DNA of 64,000 bases from Polyangia bacterium (GTDB taxonomy: Bacteria; Myxococcota_A; Polyangia; Nannocystales; Nannocystaceae), in contig JAUIKS010000046.1 of assembly GCA_030430565.1 (NCBI GenBank), positions 27,354 to 91,353 of the forward strand, given 5' to 3'. Positions 54,980 to 63,902 of the stretch are shown here, in pieces; within the stretch, counting starts at the first letter, position 1; the number at the start of each line of letters is the position of its first letter. Position numbers and translations under genes: made by a program. The notes beneath the pieces were generated by a model. The model searched no databases. It had not been told where the DNA came from and was given only the letters and a program-made list of their open reading frames with translations.

Positions 54980-56599
54980 ATGTCGAGCGCGAAACAGGGG
55001 AAGGCGGAGACGGGCGCGCCCGGGTCCGAGCAGATGCAGAAGATCGTCTCGCTGTGCAAGCGGCGGGGCTTCGTGTTTCAAAGCTCCGAGATCTACGGCG
55101 GGCTGCGATCGGCCTACGACTACGGCCCGATGGGCGTCGAGCTCAAGCGCAACCTGATGAACGAGTGGTGGCGCGCGATGGTCCACAGCCGTGAGGACAT
55201 CGTCGGCATCGACGCGTCGATCATCATGCACCCCGAGGTCTGGCGGTCGAGCGGTCACCTCGCCGGCTTCTCTGACCCGCTCGTCGACTGCAAGGTCTGC
55301 GGGGAGCGCTTCCGCGCCGACAAGGCGCCCACGCTCGCCGAGGGCGAGGACGCGCCGATCAAGCTCGCCGACAAGGGCAGGGCCAAGGTCGCCGTGACGC
55401 GGATCCAGGAGCTCGTCGGCGTCGAGCTCAACCGCAAGAAGAACGTGCTCTACGGCGCCAAGGCCGGCGAGGCCGGTTATGTGTGCCCCAACTGCGGCTC
55501 GCCTTACCTCAGCGACGAGCGTCAGTTCAACCTGATGTTTCGGACATCTCTCGGCCCCGTCGACCCGATCGGCGACATCATCCGCCAGGCCCGCGAGGGC
55601 ATCGAGGCCGGCGAGGGCGAGGGGTCGCTGCGCAAGCGCGTCGAGGCGGCGATCGCCGACAGCTCCGTCTACCTGCGCCCCGAGACCGCGCAGGCGATGT
55701 TCGTGCAGTTCCTCAACGTGGTGCAGAGCCAGAGCATGAAGGTCCCCTTCGGGATCGCGCAGATGGGCAAGAGCTTCCGCAACGAGGTCACGGCCGAGCA
55801 CTTCATCTTCCGCTCCTGCGAGTTCGAGCAGATGGAGCTCGAGTACTTCGTCAAGCCGGGCGAGGGCCCCGCGTCCCTCGAGTACTGGAAGGAGGAGCGC
55901 TCGCGCTGGTGGCGGAGCATCGGGCTCAAGGCCGAGAACCTGCGCCTGCGCGCGCACGCCGACGACGAGCTCGCGCACTACTCCAACGGCTGCTTCGACG
56001 TCGAGTACCGCTTCCCCTGGGGCTGGGACGAGCTCGAGGGCATCGCCAGCCGCACCGACTTCGACCTCAAGGCCCACACCAAGGGCTCGGGCAAGAAGCT
56101 GGTGTACTTCGACACCGAGGCGACCGATCCAGAGACCGGCAAGAAGGGCTGGCGCTACGCGCCGCACGTCATCGAGCCGGCCGCCGGGGCGACCCGCGGC
56201 GTGCTCGCGGTCCTGTGCGACGCCTACGACGAAGAGCCCGGCGACGAGCAGGGTAAGGGCGCCCGCACGGTGCTCCGCCTGCACCCCCGGCTCGCGCCCT
56301 ACAAGGCCGCCGTGCTCCCACTCGTCAAGAAGGACGGGATGCCCGAGGCCGGTCGCGCGATCGCGGAGCGCTTCTTCGCCGCCGGCATCAACGCCAAATA
56401 CGACGCCCAGCACTCGATCGGGAAGCGCTACGCCCGGCACGACGAGGTCGGCACGCCCTACTGCCTCACGGTCGACACGCAGACCCTCGAGGACGACACC
56501 GTCACGATCCGCTACCGCGACGATCGCCGCCAGGAGCGGATCAAGGTCAACGACGCGGTCGCGGTCGTCCGCGAGGCGCTGCGCACCGGCCAGCGCTGA
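54980..56599 (+). CDS. Glycyl-tRNA synthetase (dimeric alpha2 type)
   Basis: A 539-residue class II synthetase that charges tRNA-Gly. It is of the single-chain archaeal/eukaryotic-like type, not the bacterial alpha/beta GlyQ-GlyS. Class II motifs are visible: motif 1 region IYGGLRSAYDYGPMGVELKR, motif 2 FRNEVTAEHFIFRSCEFEQM and motif 3 near HPRLAPYKAAVLPL. VYLRPETAQAMFVQF is family-specific. A zinc-ribbon-like insertion (VDCKVCGERF ... YVCPNCGSPY) is present. The C-terminal anticodon-binding domain begins near 430. ATG at 54980 is chosen because upstream frame lies in a repeat. Confidence 0.95.
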   Translation: MSSAKQGKAETGAPGSEQMQKIVSLCKRRGFVFQSSEIYGGLRSAYDYGPMGVELKRNLMNEWWRAMVHSREDIVGIDASIIMHPEVWRSSGHLAGFSDPLVDCKVCGERFRADKAPTLAEGEDAPIKLADKGRAKVAVTRIQELVGVELNRKKNVLYGAKAGEAGYVCPNCGSPYLSDERQFNLMFRTSLGPVDPIGDIIRQAREGIEAGEGEGSLRKRVEAAIADSSVYLRPETAQAMFVQFLNVVQSQSMKVPFGIAQMGKSFRNEVTAEHFIFRSCEFEQMELEYFVKPGEGPASLEYWKEERSRWWRSIGLKAENLRLRAHADDELAHYSNGCFDVEYRFPWGWDELEGIASRTDFDLKAHTKGSGKKLVYFDTEATDPETGKKGWRYAPHVIEPAAGATRGVLAVLCDAYDEEPGDEQGKGARTVLRLHPRLAPYKAAVLPLVKKDGMPEAGRAIAERFFAAGINAKYDAQHSIGKRYARHDEVGTPYCLTVDTQTLEDDTVTIRYRDDRRQERIKVNDAVAVVREALRTGQR

Positions 56600-56718
56600 G
56601 CCGTCTTAATCCCGACCCGACCAAGCGCGCGCGAGACCCCGCTCTCGCGCGCGTTTGTCTTTGTATTTGTTGGCTCCGAGCGCAAAGACGCCGGTCCACT
56701 TCTGCTCGCGTGCACCAC

Positions 56719-56774
56719 TCATCGAAGCTCAAGGCCGCGCGCGAGCCAGGGAGGAGCCGCCTAAGAACGGCGAG
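56719..56774 (+). repeat. Interspersed repeat, copy 2 (short)
   Basis: Begins CATCGAAGCTCAAGGCCGCG, continues CGCGAGCCAGGGAGGAGCCG and ends CCTAAGAACGGCGAG. It is nearly identical to the first 55 bp of copy 3, only about 100 bp away, and clearly related to copy 1 at 40787. Confidence 0.6.
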
Positions 56775-56820
56775 TCGATTTCACTTCCTTCGCTCGAGCG
56801 TGTGAAGGCGAGCGAGTGTC

Positions 56821-56965
56821 GCATCGAAGCTCAAGGCCGCGCGCGAGCCAGGGAGGAGCCGCCTGAGGACGGCGAGCGCGGAGGCGTGCGTTTGCTTCAA
56901 CCGGTCAGACGCTCGCCGCCCGGAAGGCGGAGGGTCCCCTGGCGTTAAGCAGCGGCCGATGCTCG
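56821..56965 (+). repeat. Interspersed repeat, copy 3 (long)
   Basis: Begins GCATCGAAGCTCAAGGCCGC and continues GCGCGAGCCAGGGAGGAGCC, GCCTGAGGACGGCGAGCGCG and, later, CGGAAGGCGGAGGGTCCCCT and GGCGTTAAGCAGCGGCCGAT. The order of blocks matches copy 1 (40787-40921) over about 135 bp, so both carry a full unit. No open frame is shared. Confidence 0.6.
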
Positions 56966-56997
56966 CGTGTTGTCGTCGCCCGAAATGAATGAGCTCG

Positions 56998-57279
56998 CTA
57001 GCTCGACGGCGCCACCCAGGCGGTGTCGGCCTGGTCGCCCTGTTCGAAGCCGAAGAAGATCTTCATCTGCTTCTCCATGAACTCTCGGCCGTCCTTCGAC
57101 ATCGGGTCGACGCGGTAGGTGTTCATGTAGCGCGGCGACTCGCGCAGCCACATCTGCCAGGCCTCCATGCTCACGTTGTCGTAGATCAGCTGCCCGAGCT
57201 CCGTGTTGAACGGCTTGAACGGCATGCCCGGCGCGTCCTTGTTGAGTTTCTTACAGAAGACCGTACGCGGTTGGTTCAC
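56998..57279 (-). CDS. yggX: Fe(2+)-trafficking/oxidative damage protection protein YggX
   Basis: A 93-residue cytosolic protein of the YggX family, implicated in iron handling and protection of Fe-S clusters. The sequence VNQPRTVFCKKLNKDAPGMP, then ELGQLIYDNVSMEAWQMWLR, and KDGREFMEKQMKIFFF-type ending follow the family (Cys near position 9, ELGKRIYNEISKEAW in E. coli). GTG at 57279 is preceded by AGGAG at ideal spacing. The protein is slightly longer than E. coli YggX (91). It lies downstream of the rhomboid gene on the same strand, about 150 bp away. Confidence 0.92.
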   Translation of the reverse strand: MNQPRTVFCKKLNKDAPGMPFKPFNTELGQLIYDNVSMEAWQMWLRESPRYMNTYRVDPMSKDGREFMEKQMKIFFGFEQGDQADTAWVAPSS

Positions 57280-57431
57280 GGGGGAAGCTCCTGGGAGTGC
57301 GTGTGGAGTGCGTGGGGTGGTGCGCGTCGGCGAGCGGACCGGCGACGCGTGAACGCCGGTGATGGTACCGCGCCGCGTGCACGGGGGCGCCGCGCGAGCG
57401 TGAGAATCCCCGCCGCGTGGCGCGGTCCGGC

Positions 57432-58715
57432 TCAGCGCGCGTAGGGAGCCGCCGGCACCTTGACCTCGCGCGCGACCTGGCGACGGCGCCAGCGGAGCAC
57501 CAGCGGCGTCATCCCGAAGCCGAACAAGAAGCCGCCCAGGTGTGAGAACCACGCGTAGTCGATCGCCGCCGAGAACAGCGCCATCACCGTCTGGAACAGC
57601 ACCCAGACGCCGAGGTAGACCCACGCCGGGATCTTCAGCTGGATCGGCGTGAACGGGATCAGCTGGAACAGCTTCGCGTTCGGGAAGGTGAGCAGGTAGG
57701 CCGCCATGACGCCGGCGATCGCCCCGGACGCGCCGATCACCGGGGTCCCGGTCGCCCGCGTCAGCAGCACGTGGAGCGCGCCGCCGAAGATTCCTGCCCC
57801 AAAGAACAGGATCAGAAAGCGCAGCCGGCCGAACATGTGCTCGACGTTGTCGCCGAAGATGTACAGGAAGTAGGCGTTGCCCAGGAGGTGCAGCCAGTTC
57901 GCGTGGAAGAACTGGTGCGTGAAGAGCGTGTAGACGTGCAGCGGCTCCTGCTTGATGAGCCCGGCGATCACCGACCAGTGGCGGTAGAGGAACACGCCCG
58001 CGACCGAGAGCAGGAAGCCCGCGAGCTCGATGAAGAGCAGCGCGTAGACGATCCGCGGGGTCCCGCGCGCCGGGTTCTCGACCTCGACGGGCAGCTGGGT
58101 GACCAGCTGCGCCGCCCAGATCACGCCGCGGCGCGTGAGCTGCCGCTTGCGGTCGCCCTGGCCCTCCTTGGTCGACGCGAGCGCGAGCTTGCGGCGCTCG
58201 TCGCCGTCGAGCCACACGCCCTTGCAGGTGGCGCAGCGCTCGATCGGCGTGCGCACGAGCTCGGGGATCTTGTGCTCGAGCATCGGGCCATGTCCCCGGG
58301 GACAGCGGCGCGCGGCGGCGTCGCCCAGCGCGGTGCGCAGCAGCTCGGGGTCGACCTCGACGTCGCCGATCAGGTCGAGCTCGCCGGCGTCGAACCACGC
58401 GCCGAAGCACACCGGGCAGGTGTCGAGCAGCATCGAGCGCTTCTCGCCGATCGCGGCGTCGTCGCCGGCGGCGCGCGCGTCGTGCTCTTCCTCCTCGTCC
58501 TCGTCGAGCTGTCGCCAGCGCCCGTCGTCGTCGCGGACGAGCCGCACCGCGACCAGGGCGTGGAGATGGCAGGCGGGGCACTGCGCCGAGACGGGCTCGG
58601 CCTCGACGACCTCGCCGACGAGGCTCGCGAGGTTGAAGTCGCCGCTGAACGCCCCGCTCGTCGCGGGCTGGGGGGCCGGAGGCTGCGGCGCCCGTGGATG
58701 CTCGGGATTGCTCAC
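57432..58715 (-). CDS. Rhomboid intramembrane serine protease with N-terminal zinc-ribbon repeats
   Basis: A 427-residue membrane protease. The cytosolic N-terminus (1-200) carries zinc-ribbon (zf-TFIIB-like) Cys pairs: CPAC (46-49), CPVCFGAWFDAGELDLI (100-103), then CPRGHGPML (138) and CATCKGVWLDGDE (161-164). The rhomboid core has six or so helices (about 222-405) with WLHLLGNAYFLYIFGDN, nucleophile Ser330 (GASGAIAG) and His392 (SHLGGFLFGF), so it should be active. It cleaves membrane proteins within the bilayer; the zinc ribbons may select substrates or partners. GTG at 58715 is chosen; upstream frame is non-coding. A palindrome-family copy (58288-58307) is inside the gene. Confidence 0.9.
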   Translation of the reverse strand: MSNPEHPRAPQPPAPQPATSGAFSGDFNLASLVGEVVEAEPVSAQCPACHLHALVAVRLVRDDDGRWRQLDEDEEEEHDARAAGDDAAIGEKRSMLLDTCPVCFGAWFDAGELDLIGDVEVDPELLRTALGDAAARRCPRGHGPMLEHKIPELVRTPIERCATCKGVWLDGDERRKLALASTKEGQGDRKRQLTRRGVIWAAQLVTQLPVEVENPARGTPRIVYALLFIELAGFLLSVAGVFLYRHWSVIAGLIKQEPLHVYTLFTHQFFHANWLHLLGNAYFLYIFGDNVEHMFGRLRFLILFFGAGIFGGALHVLLTRATGTPVIGASGAIAGVMAAYLLTFPNAKLFQLIPFTPIQLKIPAWVYLGVWVLFQTVMALFSAAIDYAWFSHLGGFLFGFGMTPLVLRWRRRQVAREVKVPAAPYAR

Positions 58716-58830
58716 CGATATGTTCCTCAATTCAGGTGGCGCGAATACTCGGCGCGCTCCGTCGTCTACCCTGGCGCGGTCGCCTGCGCTATCATGCCGG
58801 GCAGGTAGCGCGGGGTTCAAGGAGATGGGG

Positions 58831-59325
58831 ATGCAGTTTCGTTCTTGGTGTCGTATGTGCCATGTCGCGCTTTTCGCCGCGGCGTTCGGGCTTGTCGCCT
58901 GCGATATGAAGCCGGCGGAGGGCAACGGCCGAACCGTCCGAAAGGCCAGCAAGGCGAGCATCGCCACCTTCGACACGAGCAAGCTCGACTTCGACATCAT
59001 GTCGGTCGGGAGCGAGCGCCCCGACGAGTACATGACGCAGCAGGCCTGGGAGAACTCCTTCTCCGCGTTCGATGAGTGCGTCGCCGACGAGAAGTCGCGC
59101 GTGAACAGCGAGAAGCAGATCCCCGGGGACATCACGCTCACCGTCCGTCTGCATCCGGAGGGGAAGCCGATCGGCGTCAACGCGGACGGCCCCAAGGGCC
59201 TGCTGAAGCGCGAGAAGCTCGTCAATTGCATGCGCGAGGCCGCCGCGACGGCGCCCTTCCCGAAGTACGACGGCCCGCCGGTCGAGACCGAGATGACCCT
59301 CGAGGTCGATCCCGGCTTCGAGTAG
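58831..59325 (+). CDS. Small lipoprotein with TonB/AgmX-like C-terminal domain
   Basis: A 164-residue exported protein. The signal ends AAAFGLVACDM (lipobox). The mature part ends in a domain (about 90-164; ITLTVRLHPEGKPIGVNADG then LVNCMREAAATAPFPKYDGP) with the layout of TonB/AgmX-type ends (beta strand with T.....DG....v, then C...A.....FP, then strand). AAGGAG at good distance favours ATG 58831 over ATG 58825. It is divergent from the rhomboid gene. Relation to the AgmX domain in the giant protein at 17014 is possible but distant. Confidence 0.7.
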   Translation: MQFRSWCRMCHVALFAAAFGLVACDMKPAEGNGRTVRKASKASIATFDTSKLDFDIMSVGSERPDEYMTQQAWENSFSAFDECVADEKSRVNSEKQIPGDITLTVRLHPEGKPIGVNADGPKGLLKREKLVNCMREAAATAPFPKYDGPPVETEMTLEVDPGFE

Positions 59326-59487
59326 CCGAGCTTCGCGTTATCGAGCTAGGGAGCTCACCAACTCGCGCGGGCGAGCGCGGCGACGCTGCGCTCGTCCGCT
59401 CCGCAATTGCGCGCTCGGGAACCACGCGGGGTTTTGGTTGTCGGTTGCAAGGGCCGGCCCTCCCGGGCTCTGGTACCGTGGGCGAGC

Positions 59488-61452
59488 GTGAACGAGCAAT
59501 TGCGAGCAGAGCGGGCGGAGGACGCCGAGGACGCGGCGCCGGCGGGCGCGGAGCCGGGCGTCGATCCGGATCCCTTTGACCGCGGCGCCCGGCAGACGGC
59601 GCTGCTCTTGCCGGTGGTGCTCGCGCCGCTCGGGATCGCGGTCGTGATCGTCCTCAGCCTGATCGTCAAGGGGTGGGCGGTGACGCACTCGGTCATCGTG
59701 CAGGTCGAGCCGCAGTGGATCGCCGGCGAGCCGCTTGGTGTGCGGGTCCACTACGTCGACGGCGCCCGCGCCGGGATCGCCGAGAGCGAGGCGGCGCTGC
59801 GGCTCCGCGGCGGCGGCGGCGGCGGCGGCGAGGTGCAGGAGCTGGTGACGCTGCGCGAGGGCGCCGAGCCGGGCCTGCTTCAGGGCCGCTTCACGGCGCC
59901 GAGCGTGCCCCCGGGGGACGCGAAGCTCGAGGTCGAGCTGCGCGCGCCTGGCCGCGCGCCGGTGGTCGAGTCGATCGACGTGAGCGTCCGCGAGTCGCGG
60001 GCGGCGCGGGACGGCGAGCACACGATCTCGACCTCGCAGCTCAACTGGGGCGACGACACCGACCCGCAGCCCGAGCGCGCGCGCCTCAACCTGCGCCCGT
60101 TCGGGAGGCTGCTCGCGGGCTTCGACAACACGCTGCTCGTGCGGGCGCTCGACGAACACGGGGCGCCGTTCGCTGGCGAGCTCGAGGTGGTGCTGACCGA
60201 CGGTGAGTTCATGGGGCAGCACGGCTCGAGCGACGCGCCGCCGACCCTGTTCAAGGGGCACACGGACGCCCTCGGCCTGATCTCGCTGACAGGGCCGTTC
60301 ACGAGCGAGATCCTGGGCCTCGATCTCCGCGTCTATCCCAAGGAGCAGGGCGAGGAAGCGGCGGGCGCGGCGACCGACGACGCGAAGTCGAAGGACGCGA
60401 AGTCGAAGGACGCGAAATCGAAGGACGCGAGATCGAAGGACGCGAAATCGAAGGACGCGAAATCGAAGGACGCGGAGTCGAAGGACGCGGAGTCGAAGGA
60501 CGCGGAGTCGAAGGACGCGGAGTCGAAGGACGCGACGCCGAAGGTCGCGGATCCCGAGGCGTCGACGGAGGGGGAGGGCGACGTGAAGCCGCCGGAGCCC
60601 CTCGCAACGCGACATATACGAATGGTCAGCTTCTCCGGGGCGGTGCGCGCCTACGCCGAGCCGCTCGCGGTCCAGGCCGGCGGGACGATTCAGCTCGGCG
60701 CTCGCCCGCTGCGGGCGCGTAGGCCCGTGTTCGGCGATCTTCATGGGGCCGACGGCGCGTGGCTCGACACCCTGAGCCCGCCGCTGAAGGGGCGCGAGCC
60801 GCCGCGTGAGTGGTCGACCGAGGGCGCGGCGCCAGGGCTCTTGCAGCTCGAGGCCTATCACTACTTCAACAAGCCCGGGGAGTCGGCGGCGGTCGCCCTG
60901 TTCCAGGTCACGGAGGGGGCCCCGAGCGCGCCCGCCTCGATCAAGCCGTTGCTCGCGCGGCAGCGCGAGCAGATGTCGGTCACGCGGGTCGAGAAAGACT
61001 TCGACGAGGAGCTCGAGACGCGATACCTCGACCACCTCGAGCGCGCCGTGAAGACGCCCGAGGAGGTCGAGATGGCGCGGCGCTGGCTGATCGGGACGCT
61101 GCCGGTCCGCGTGTACAACCCGCCGGCCGCGCTGTCCTCCCGCACGCGCGAGCTGGCGACGCTGCGCGCGACGAAGCGGCGGTGGAACATCGGGCTGTTT
61201 TGGTTCTTGGTCGTGGGCGGGGGCGGCTTCTTGCTGCTGACGACCTTGCTGATCATGCGCAACCACGGGCGGATGGCGCGGGAGATGACGCGCGCGCTGC
61301 TGGGCGACGACAGCACGGACGAGGAGGAGCTGATAGCGATCCGTCGGGCGCAGCGCGCCGTGTTGGCGCGGGGCGGCGCGTTGATCGCGAGCATGGCGCT
61401 GGGCTTGGTGCTGGCGATCGTCGTGCTCAACAAGCTCGTCTGGGAATTCTAG
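59488..61452 (+). CDS. Membrane-anchored surface protein with SKDA pentapeptide repeats
   Basis: A 654-residue protein. An acidic N-terminal tail is followed by a membrane helix (about 45-70), then beta-rich extracytoplasmic domains (about 75-285, with VEPQWIAGEPLGVRVHYVDG and GAPFAGELEVVLTDGEFMGQ, resembling bacterial Ig-like folds). A repeat of 11 pentapeptides (DA-K/R/E/T-S/P-K, residues 298-352) comes next, then a further beta region and two C-terminal membrane helices (FWFLVVGGGGFLLLTTLLIM and ALIASMALGLVLAIVVLNKL). I do not recognise a family. GTG at 59488 is chosen from the start of good coding sequence. It lies upstream of the nucleotidyltransferase gene by 30 bp and may be co-transcribed with it. 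Confidence 0.75.
   Translation: MNEQLRAERAEDAEDAAPAGAEPGVDPDPFDRGARQTALLLPVVLAPLGIAVVIVLSLIVKGWAVTHSVIVQVEPQWIAGEPLGVRVHYVDGARAGIAESEAALRLRGGGGGGGEVQELVTLREGAEPGLLQGRFTAPSVPPGDAKLEVELRAPGRAPVVESIDVSVRESRAARDGEHTISTSQLNWGDDTDPQPERARLNLRPFGRLLAGFDNTLLVRALDEHGAPFAGELEVVLTDGEFMGQHGSSDAPPTLFKGHTDALGLISLTGPFTSEILGLDLRVYPKEQGEEAAGAATDDAKSKDAKSKDAKSKDARSKDAKSKDAKSKDAESKDAESKDAESKDAESKDATPKVADPEASTEGEGDVKPPEPLATRHIRMVSFSGAVRAYAEPLAVQAGGTIQLGARPLRARRPVFGDLHGADGAWLDTLSPPLKGREPPREWSTEGAAPGLLQLEAYHYFNKPGESAAVALFQVTEGAPSAPASIKPLLARQREQMSVTRVEKDFDEELETRYLDHLERAVKTPEEVEMARRWLIGTLPVRVYNPPAALSSRTRELATLRATKRRWNIGLFWFLVVGGGGFLLLTTLLIMRNHGRMAREMTRALLGDDSTDEEELIAIRRAQRAVLARGGALIASMALGLVLAIVVLNKLVWEF
60379..60543 (+). 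repeat. 15-bp tandem repeat (11 units) inside the SKDA protein gene
   Basis: Eleven in-frame copies of a 15-bp unit near GACGCGAAGTCGAAG code for DAKSK, with Arg, Glu or Thr replacing the third residue. The first six units are basic (Lys/Arg at position 3), the next four are DAESK and the last is DATPK. The near-identity of neighbouring units points to recent slippage or unequal exchange, so the copy number may vary between strains. Confidence 0.9.
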
Positions 61453-61482
61453 ACGGCCGCCGCTGTGATAGCGTGGCGCGCG

Positions 61483-62469
61483 ATGCAGCAGCTCTCTCGC
61501 GCGATGATCCTCGCCGCTGGCTTCGGGACCCGGCTGGGGACGTTGACCTCACAGCGGCCCAAGCCCATGCTGCCGATCTGCGGCGCGCCGCTCGTGCGCT
61601 GGTCCGTGCTGTGGCTGCGCGCGCAGGGGATCCGCGAGATCGTGATCAACCTTCACCACCTCGGGGAGCAGATCGAGGAGGAACTCGGCGACGGCGCGGC
61701 GCTCGGCGTCTCGATCGAGTACTCGCGTGAGCACGGCGAGATCCTCGGGACAGGTGGAGGGCTACGGCGGGCGCGCGCGCTGCTCGATGACGGCCACGAC
61801 TCGCCCTTCGTGGTCATCAACGGCAAGATCATGCTCGATCTCGAGCTCGCGCCCGTGCTCGCGCACCACCGCGCGCGCGCGGCGGAGGCGACCATGGTGC
61901 TGCGTCCGGACCCCGACGCGGGTCGATGGGGGAGCCTGCAGCTCGACGCCGACGGCGATGTCGTCGGCATGCTCGGGCGCGTTCGTCCCGGCGCCTCGCC
62001 CGGCGCGCCGCTGATGTTCACCGGCGTGCACGTGCTGCAGCCGCGCTTCCTCGATCGCGTGCCGTCGACGGGGCAGCAGTGCGTCGTGCGCACCGCGTAT
62101 CGCTCGATCTTCGACCAGGGGTCCGGTTTCGCGGGATATGTCTCTTCGCGCTACTGGTGGGAGCACTCGACGGTCGAGCGCTACCTCGCCGGCGTGCGGA
62201 ACGTCCTGTCGGGCGCGGCCGAACTCGCGCACGCGGAGCGGCCGCTGCGGGGCGTCGACCCCTCCGCCCGCGTCGCGCCGACCGCCGAGATCGAGGGGCC
62301 GGTGTGGGTCGGGCGCGACGTCGTGATCGAGGAGGGCGCGCGGGTCGGGCCTAACGCGCAGATCGGCGACGGCGCGCGCGTGGACGCGGGCGTGCGCGTC
62401 CGCGACGCGGTGGTGTGGGACGGAGTACGTGTCTCTGAGGACAGTGTAGGGGTCGTGCGCGCGGGGTAG
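61483..62469 (+). CDS. Sugar-1-phosphate nucleotidyltransferase-family protein with altered metal site
   Basis: A 328-residue protein of the NDP-sugar pyrophosphorylase type. The NTP-binding loop ILAAGFGTRLG (9-19), RPKPMLPICGAPLV, the ILGTGGGLRRA region and a C-terminal left-handed beta-helix (VAPTAEIEGPVWVGRDVVIE, VGPNAQIGDGARVDAG) are present. In most relatives the strand VVINGD holds the Mg-binding Asp; here the sequence is FVVINGKIMLDLEL, with Lys at that place. The enzyme may use another carboxylate or have lost activity. ATG 61483 is chosen; GTG 61465 is possible. Likely role in activating a sugar for polysaccharide or glycan synthesis. Confidence 0.85.
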   Translation: MQQLSRAMILAAGFGTRLGTLTSQRPKPMLPICGAPLVRWSVLWLRAQGIREIVINLHHLGEQIEEELGDGAALGVSIEYSREHGEILGTGGGLRRARALLDDGHDSPFVVINGKIMLDLELAPVLAHHRARAAEATMVLRPDPDAGRWGSLQLDADGDVVGMLGRVRPGASPGAPLMFTGVHVLQPRFLDRVPSTGQQCVVRTAYRSIFDQGSGFAGYVSSRYWWEHSTVERYLAGVRNVLSGAAELAHAERPLRGVDPSARVAPTAEIEGPVWVGRDVVIEEGARVGPNAQIGDGARVDAGVRVRDAVVWDGVRVSEDSVGVVRAG

Positions 62470-62621
62470 CGTCGGTGTAGCGAAAGACCCCAAGGCGCCT
62501 CACGTCGCGTCTCGCCGTGAACGCCAGTTTATGCGCTCGGCCGTACAAAAAACATTGGGTACGCTAGAAGCGTCTCGCTCCGGCGCACGCCTTGCGCTGC
62601 GGTCCGCGGGACGTCGCGCGC

Positions 62622-63902
62622 ATGGATCAACCCACGAAAGCAGCGCCGCTGTCGGTCGACGACGAGCTCGCGCGTCGTGCTGGGCTCTCGGTCGTCGTCC
62701 TGCGTCGCGCGTCGGGGCTGCCGATCGCGCGCTGCAGCGGCGCGCTGGCGGCCGAGCGAGGCGGAGAGAACGCGCTCTTAGGGGCGAGCTTCTTGGAGGG
62801 CGTTGTTGCTGAGAGGGATCGCGAGCGGGTCACACGAGCGCTGCTCGGCGGGCTCGAGGACTGCTCGATCGACGTCGCGCGCCGGGGGTCTCGCGAACGC
62901 TGGCTGCGGCTGCACGCGCGCCCCGGCGATCCGGACGAGCGCGCGCGCGGGCTCATCACCGTCTACGCCCAGGACATCAGCGAGCGGCGCGCCTCCAGCG
63001 TCCGTGAGGACATCCGTCGCGCGTGGACCCACGCGGTCGCACGCCACGCGCCGGTCATCCTGTTCGGGGTCGACGCGCGCGGCGTCTTCACGCACTTCGA
63101 GCACCACGTCTCGGGCGGCGAGATCGGCGGTCGCTACGACGTGGTCGGGCGCGACGTCGCCGAGGTCTTCGCCGAGCTCCCCGAGCACCTCGCCGCGCTC
63201 TCGCGGGCGCTCGCGGGCGAGCGGATCTCGGAGCGCATGCAGCACCGCGGCGAGATCTTCGAGCTGCACTGCGAGGTCCTCGACATCGAGGACGGTCGCG
63301 GGACGCGGGTGCTCGGCGCGATCATCAACGTGACCCGTCAGGTGCTGATCGACCAGGCGCTCGCCGAGAACAAGAGCCAGCTCGAGAGCATCATCCACAC
63401 GGTCGCCGACGGGATCCTGCTCAACGACACGGACGGGCGGATCAAGTTCGCCAACACGCGTCTCGCGAGCCTGCTCGGCGTGCGGCCCGAGGACATGCTC
63501 GGCAAGCACATCTTCGACTTCATGGATCAAGAGAGCGCCGACGAGGCGCGCGCGAACCTCAAGCGCCGCCGCTCCGGTCACTTCGATCGCTTCGACCACC
63601 GGTGGCGGCGGGCCGACGGCACCGCGCTGTGGAGCGTCGTCGCGGCCAAGCCGATGTACGGCGCCGACGGGGAGCACCAGGGCTCGCTCGTGACGGTCAC
63701 CGACATCACCGAGCGCAAGCTCGCCGAGGAGGCGCTCAAGAAGGCGCGTGACGAGCTCGAGCACCGCGTCGCCGCGCGAACCGCCGAGCTCGCCAGCGCC
63801 AACCAGCTGCTGCAGGACGAGGTCCGGACCCGGACGCTGGCGCAGCAGACCGCGCTGCGCGAGAGCCGGGTCAAGAGCGCGTTCTTGGCGAGCATGAGCC
63901 AT
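62622..63902 (+). pseudogene. PAS sensor histidine kinase truncated just after its phospho-acceptor His
   Basis: The frame from ATG 62622 encodes about 427 kinase residues: a poorly conserved N-terminal sensory part (about 10-125, ending VYAQDISERRAS), a second PAS (about 140-250), a third PAS (about 258-385; VADGILLNDTDGRIKFANTR to TDITERKLAE), a coiled coil and the start of HisKA (KSAFLASMSH). The H-box is cut right after His: normally ELRTPLNAI follows, here VVAKRGIAYTTGNSG and a stop at 63977. Dimerisation helix 2 and the ATPase domain are missing, so the product cannot phosphorylate. The rest of the gene may lie beyond the window after an inserted element. Confidence 0.85.

Larger units (their letters stand above)
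56600..56997. other. Intergenic region with two interspersed-repeat copies
   Basis: About 400 bp without a gene, between the convergent glycyl-tRNA synthetase and YggX genes. It contains repeat copies at 56719-56774 and 56821-56965. Between 56600 and 56660 there is a GC-rich stretch (CGCGCGCGAGACCCCGCTCT then CGCGCGCG) that could fold as a terminator for the synthetase gene. Confidence 0.5.

Noticed and set aside
60379..60543. Tandem repeat as a possible CRISPR array
   Set aside because: Units are 15 bp, directly adjacent without spacers, and stay in frame inside a coding gene.
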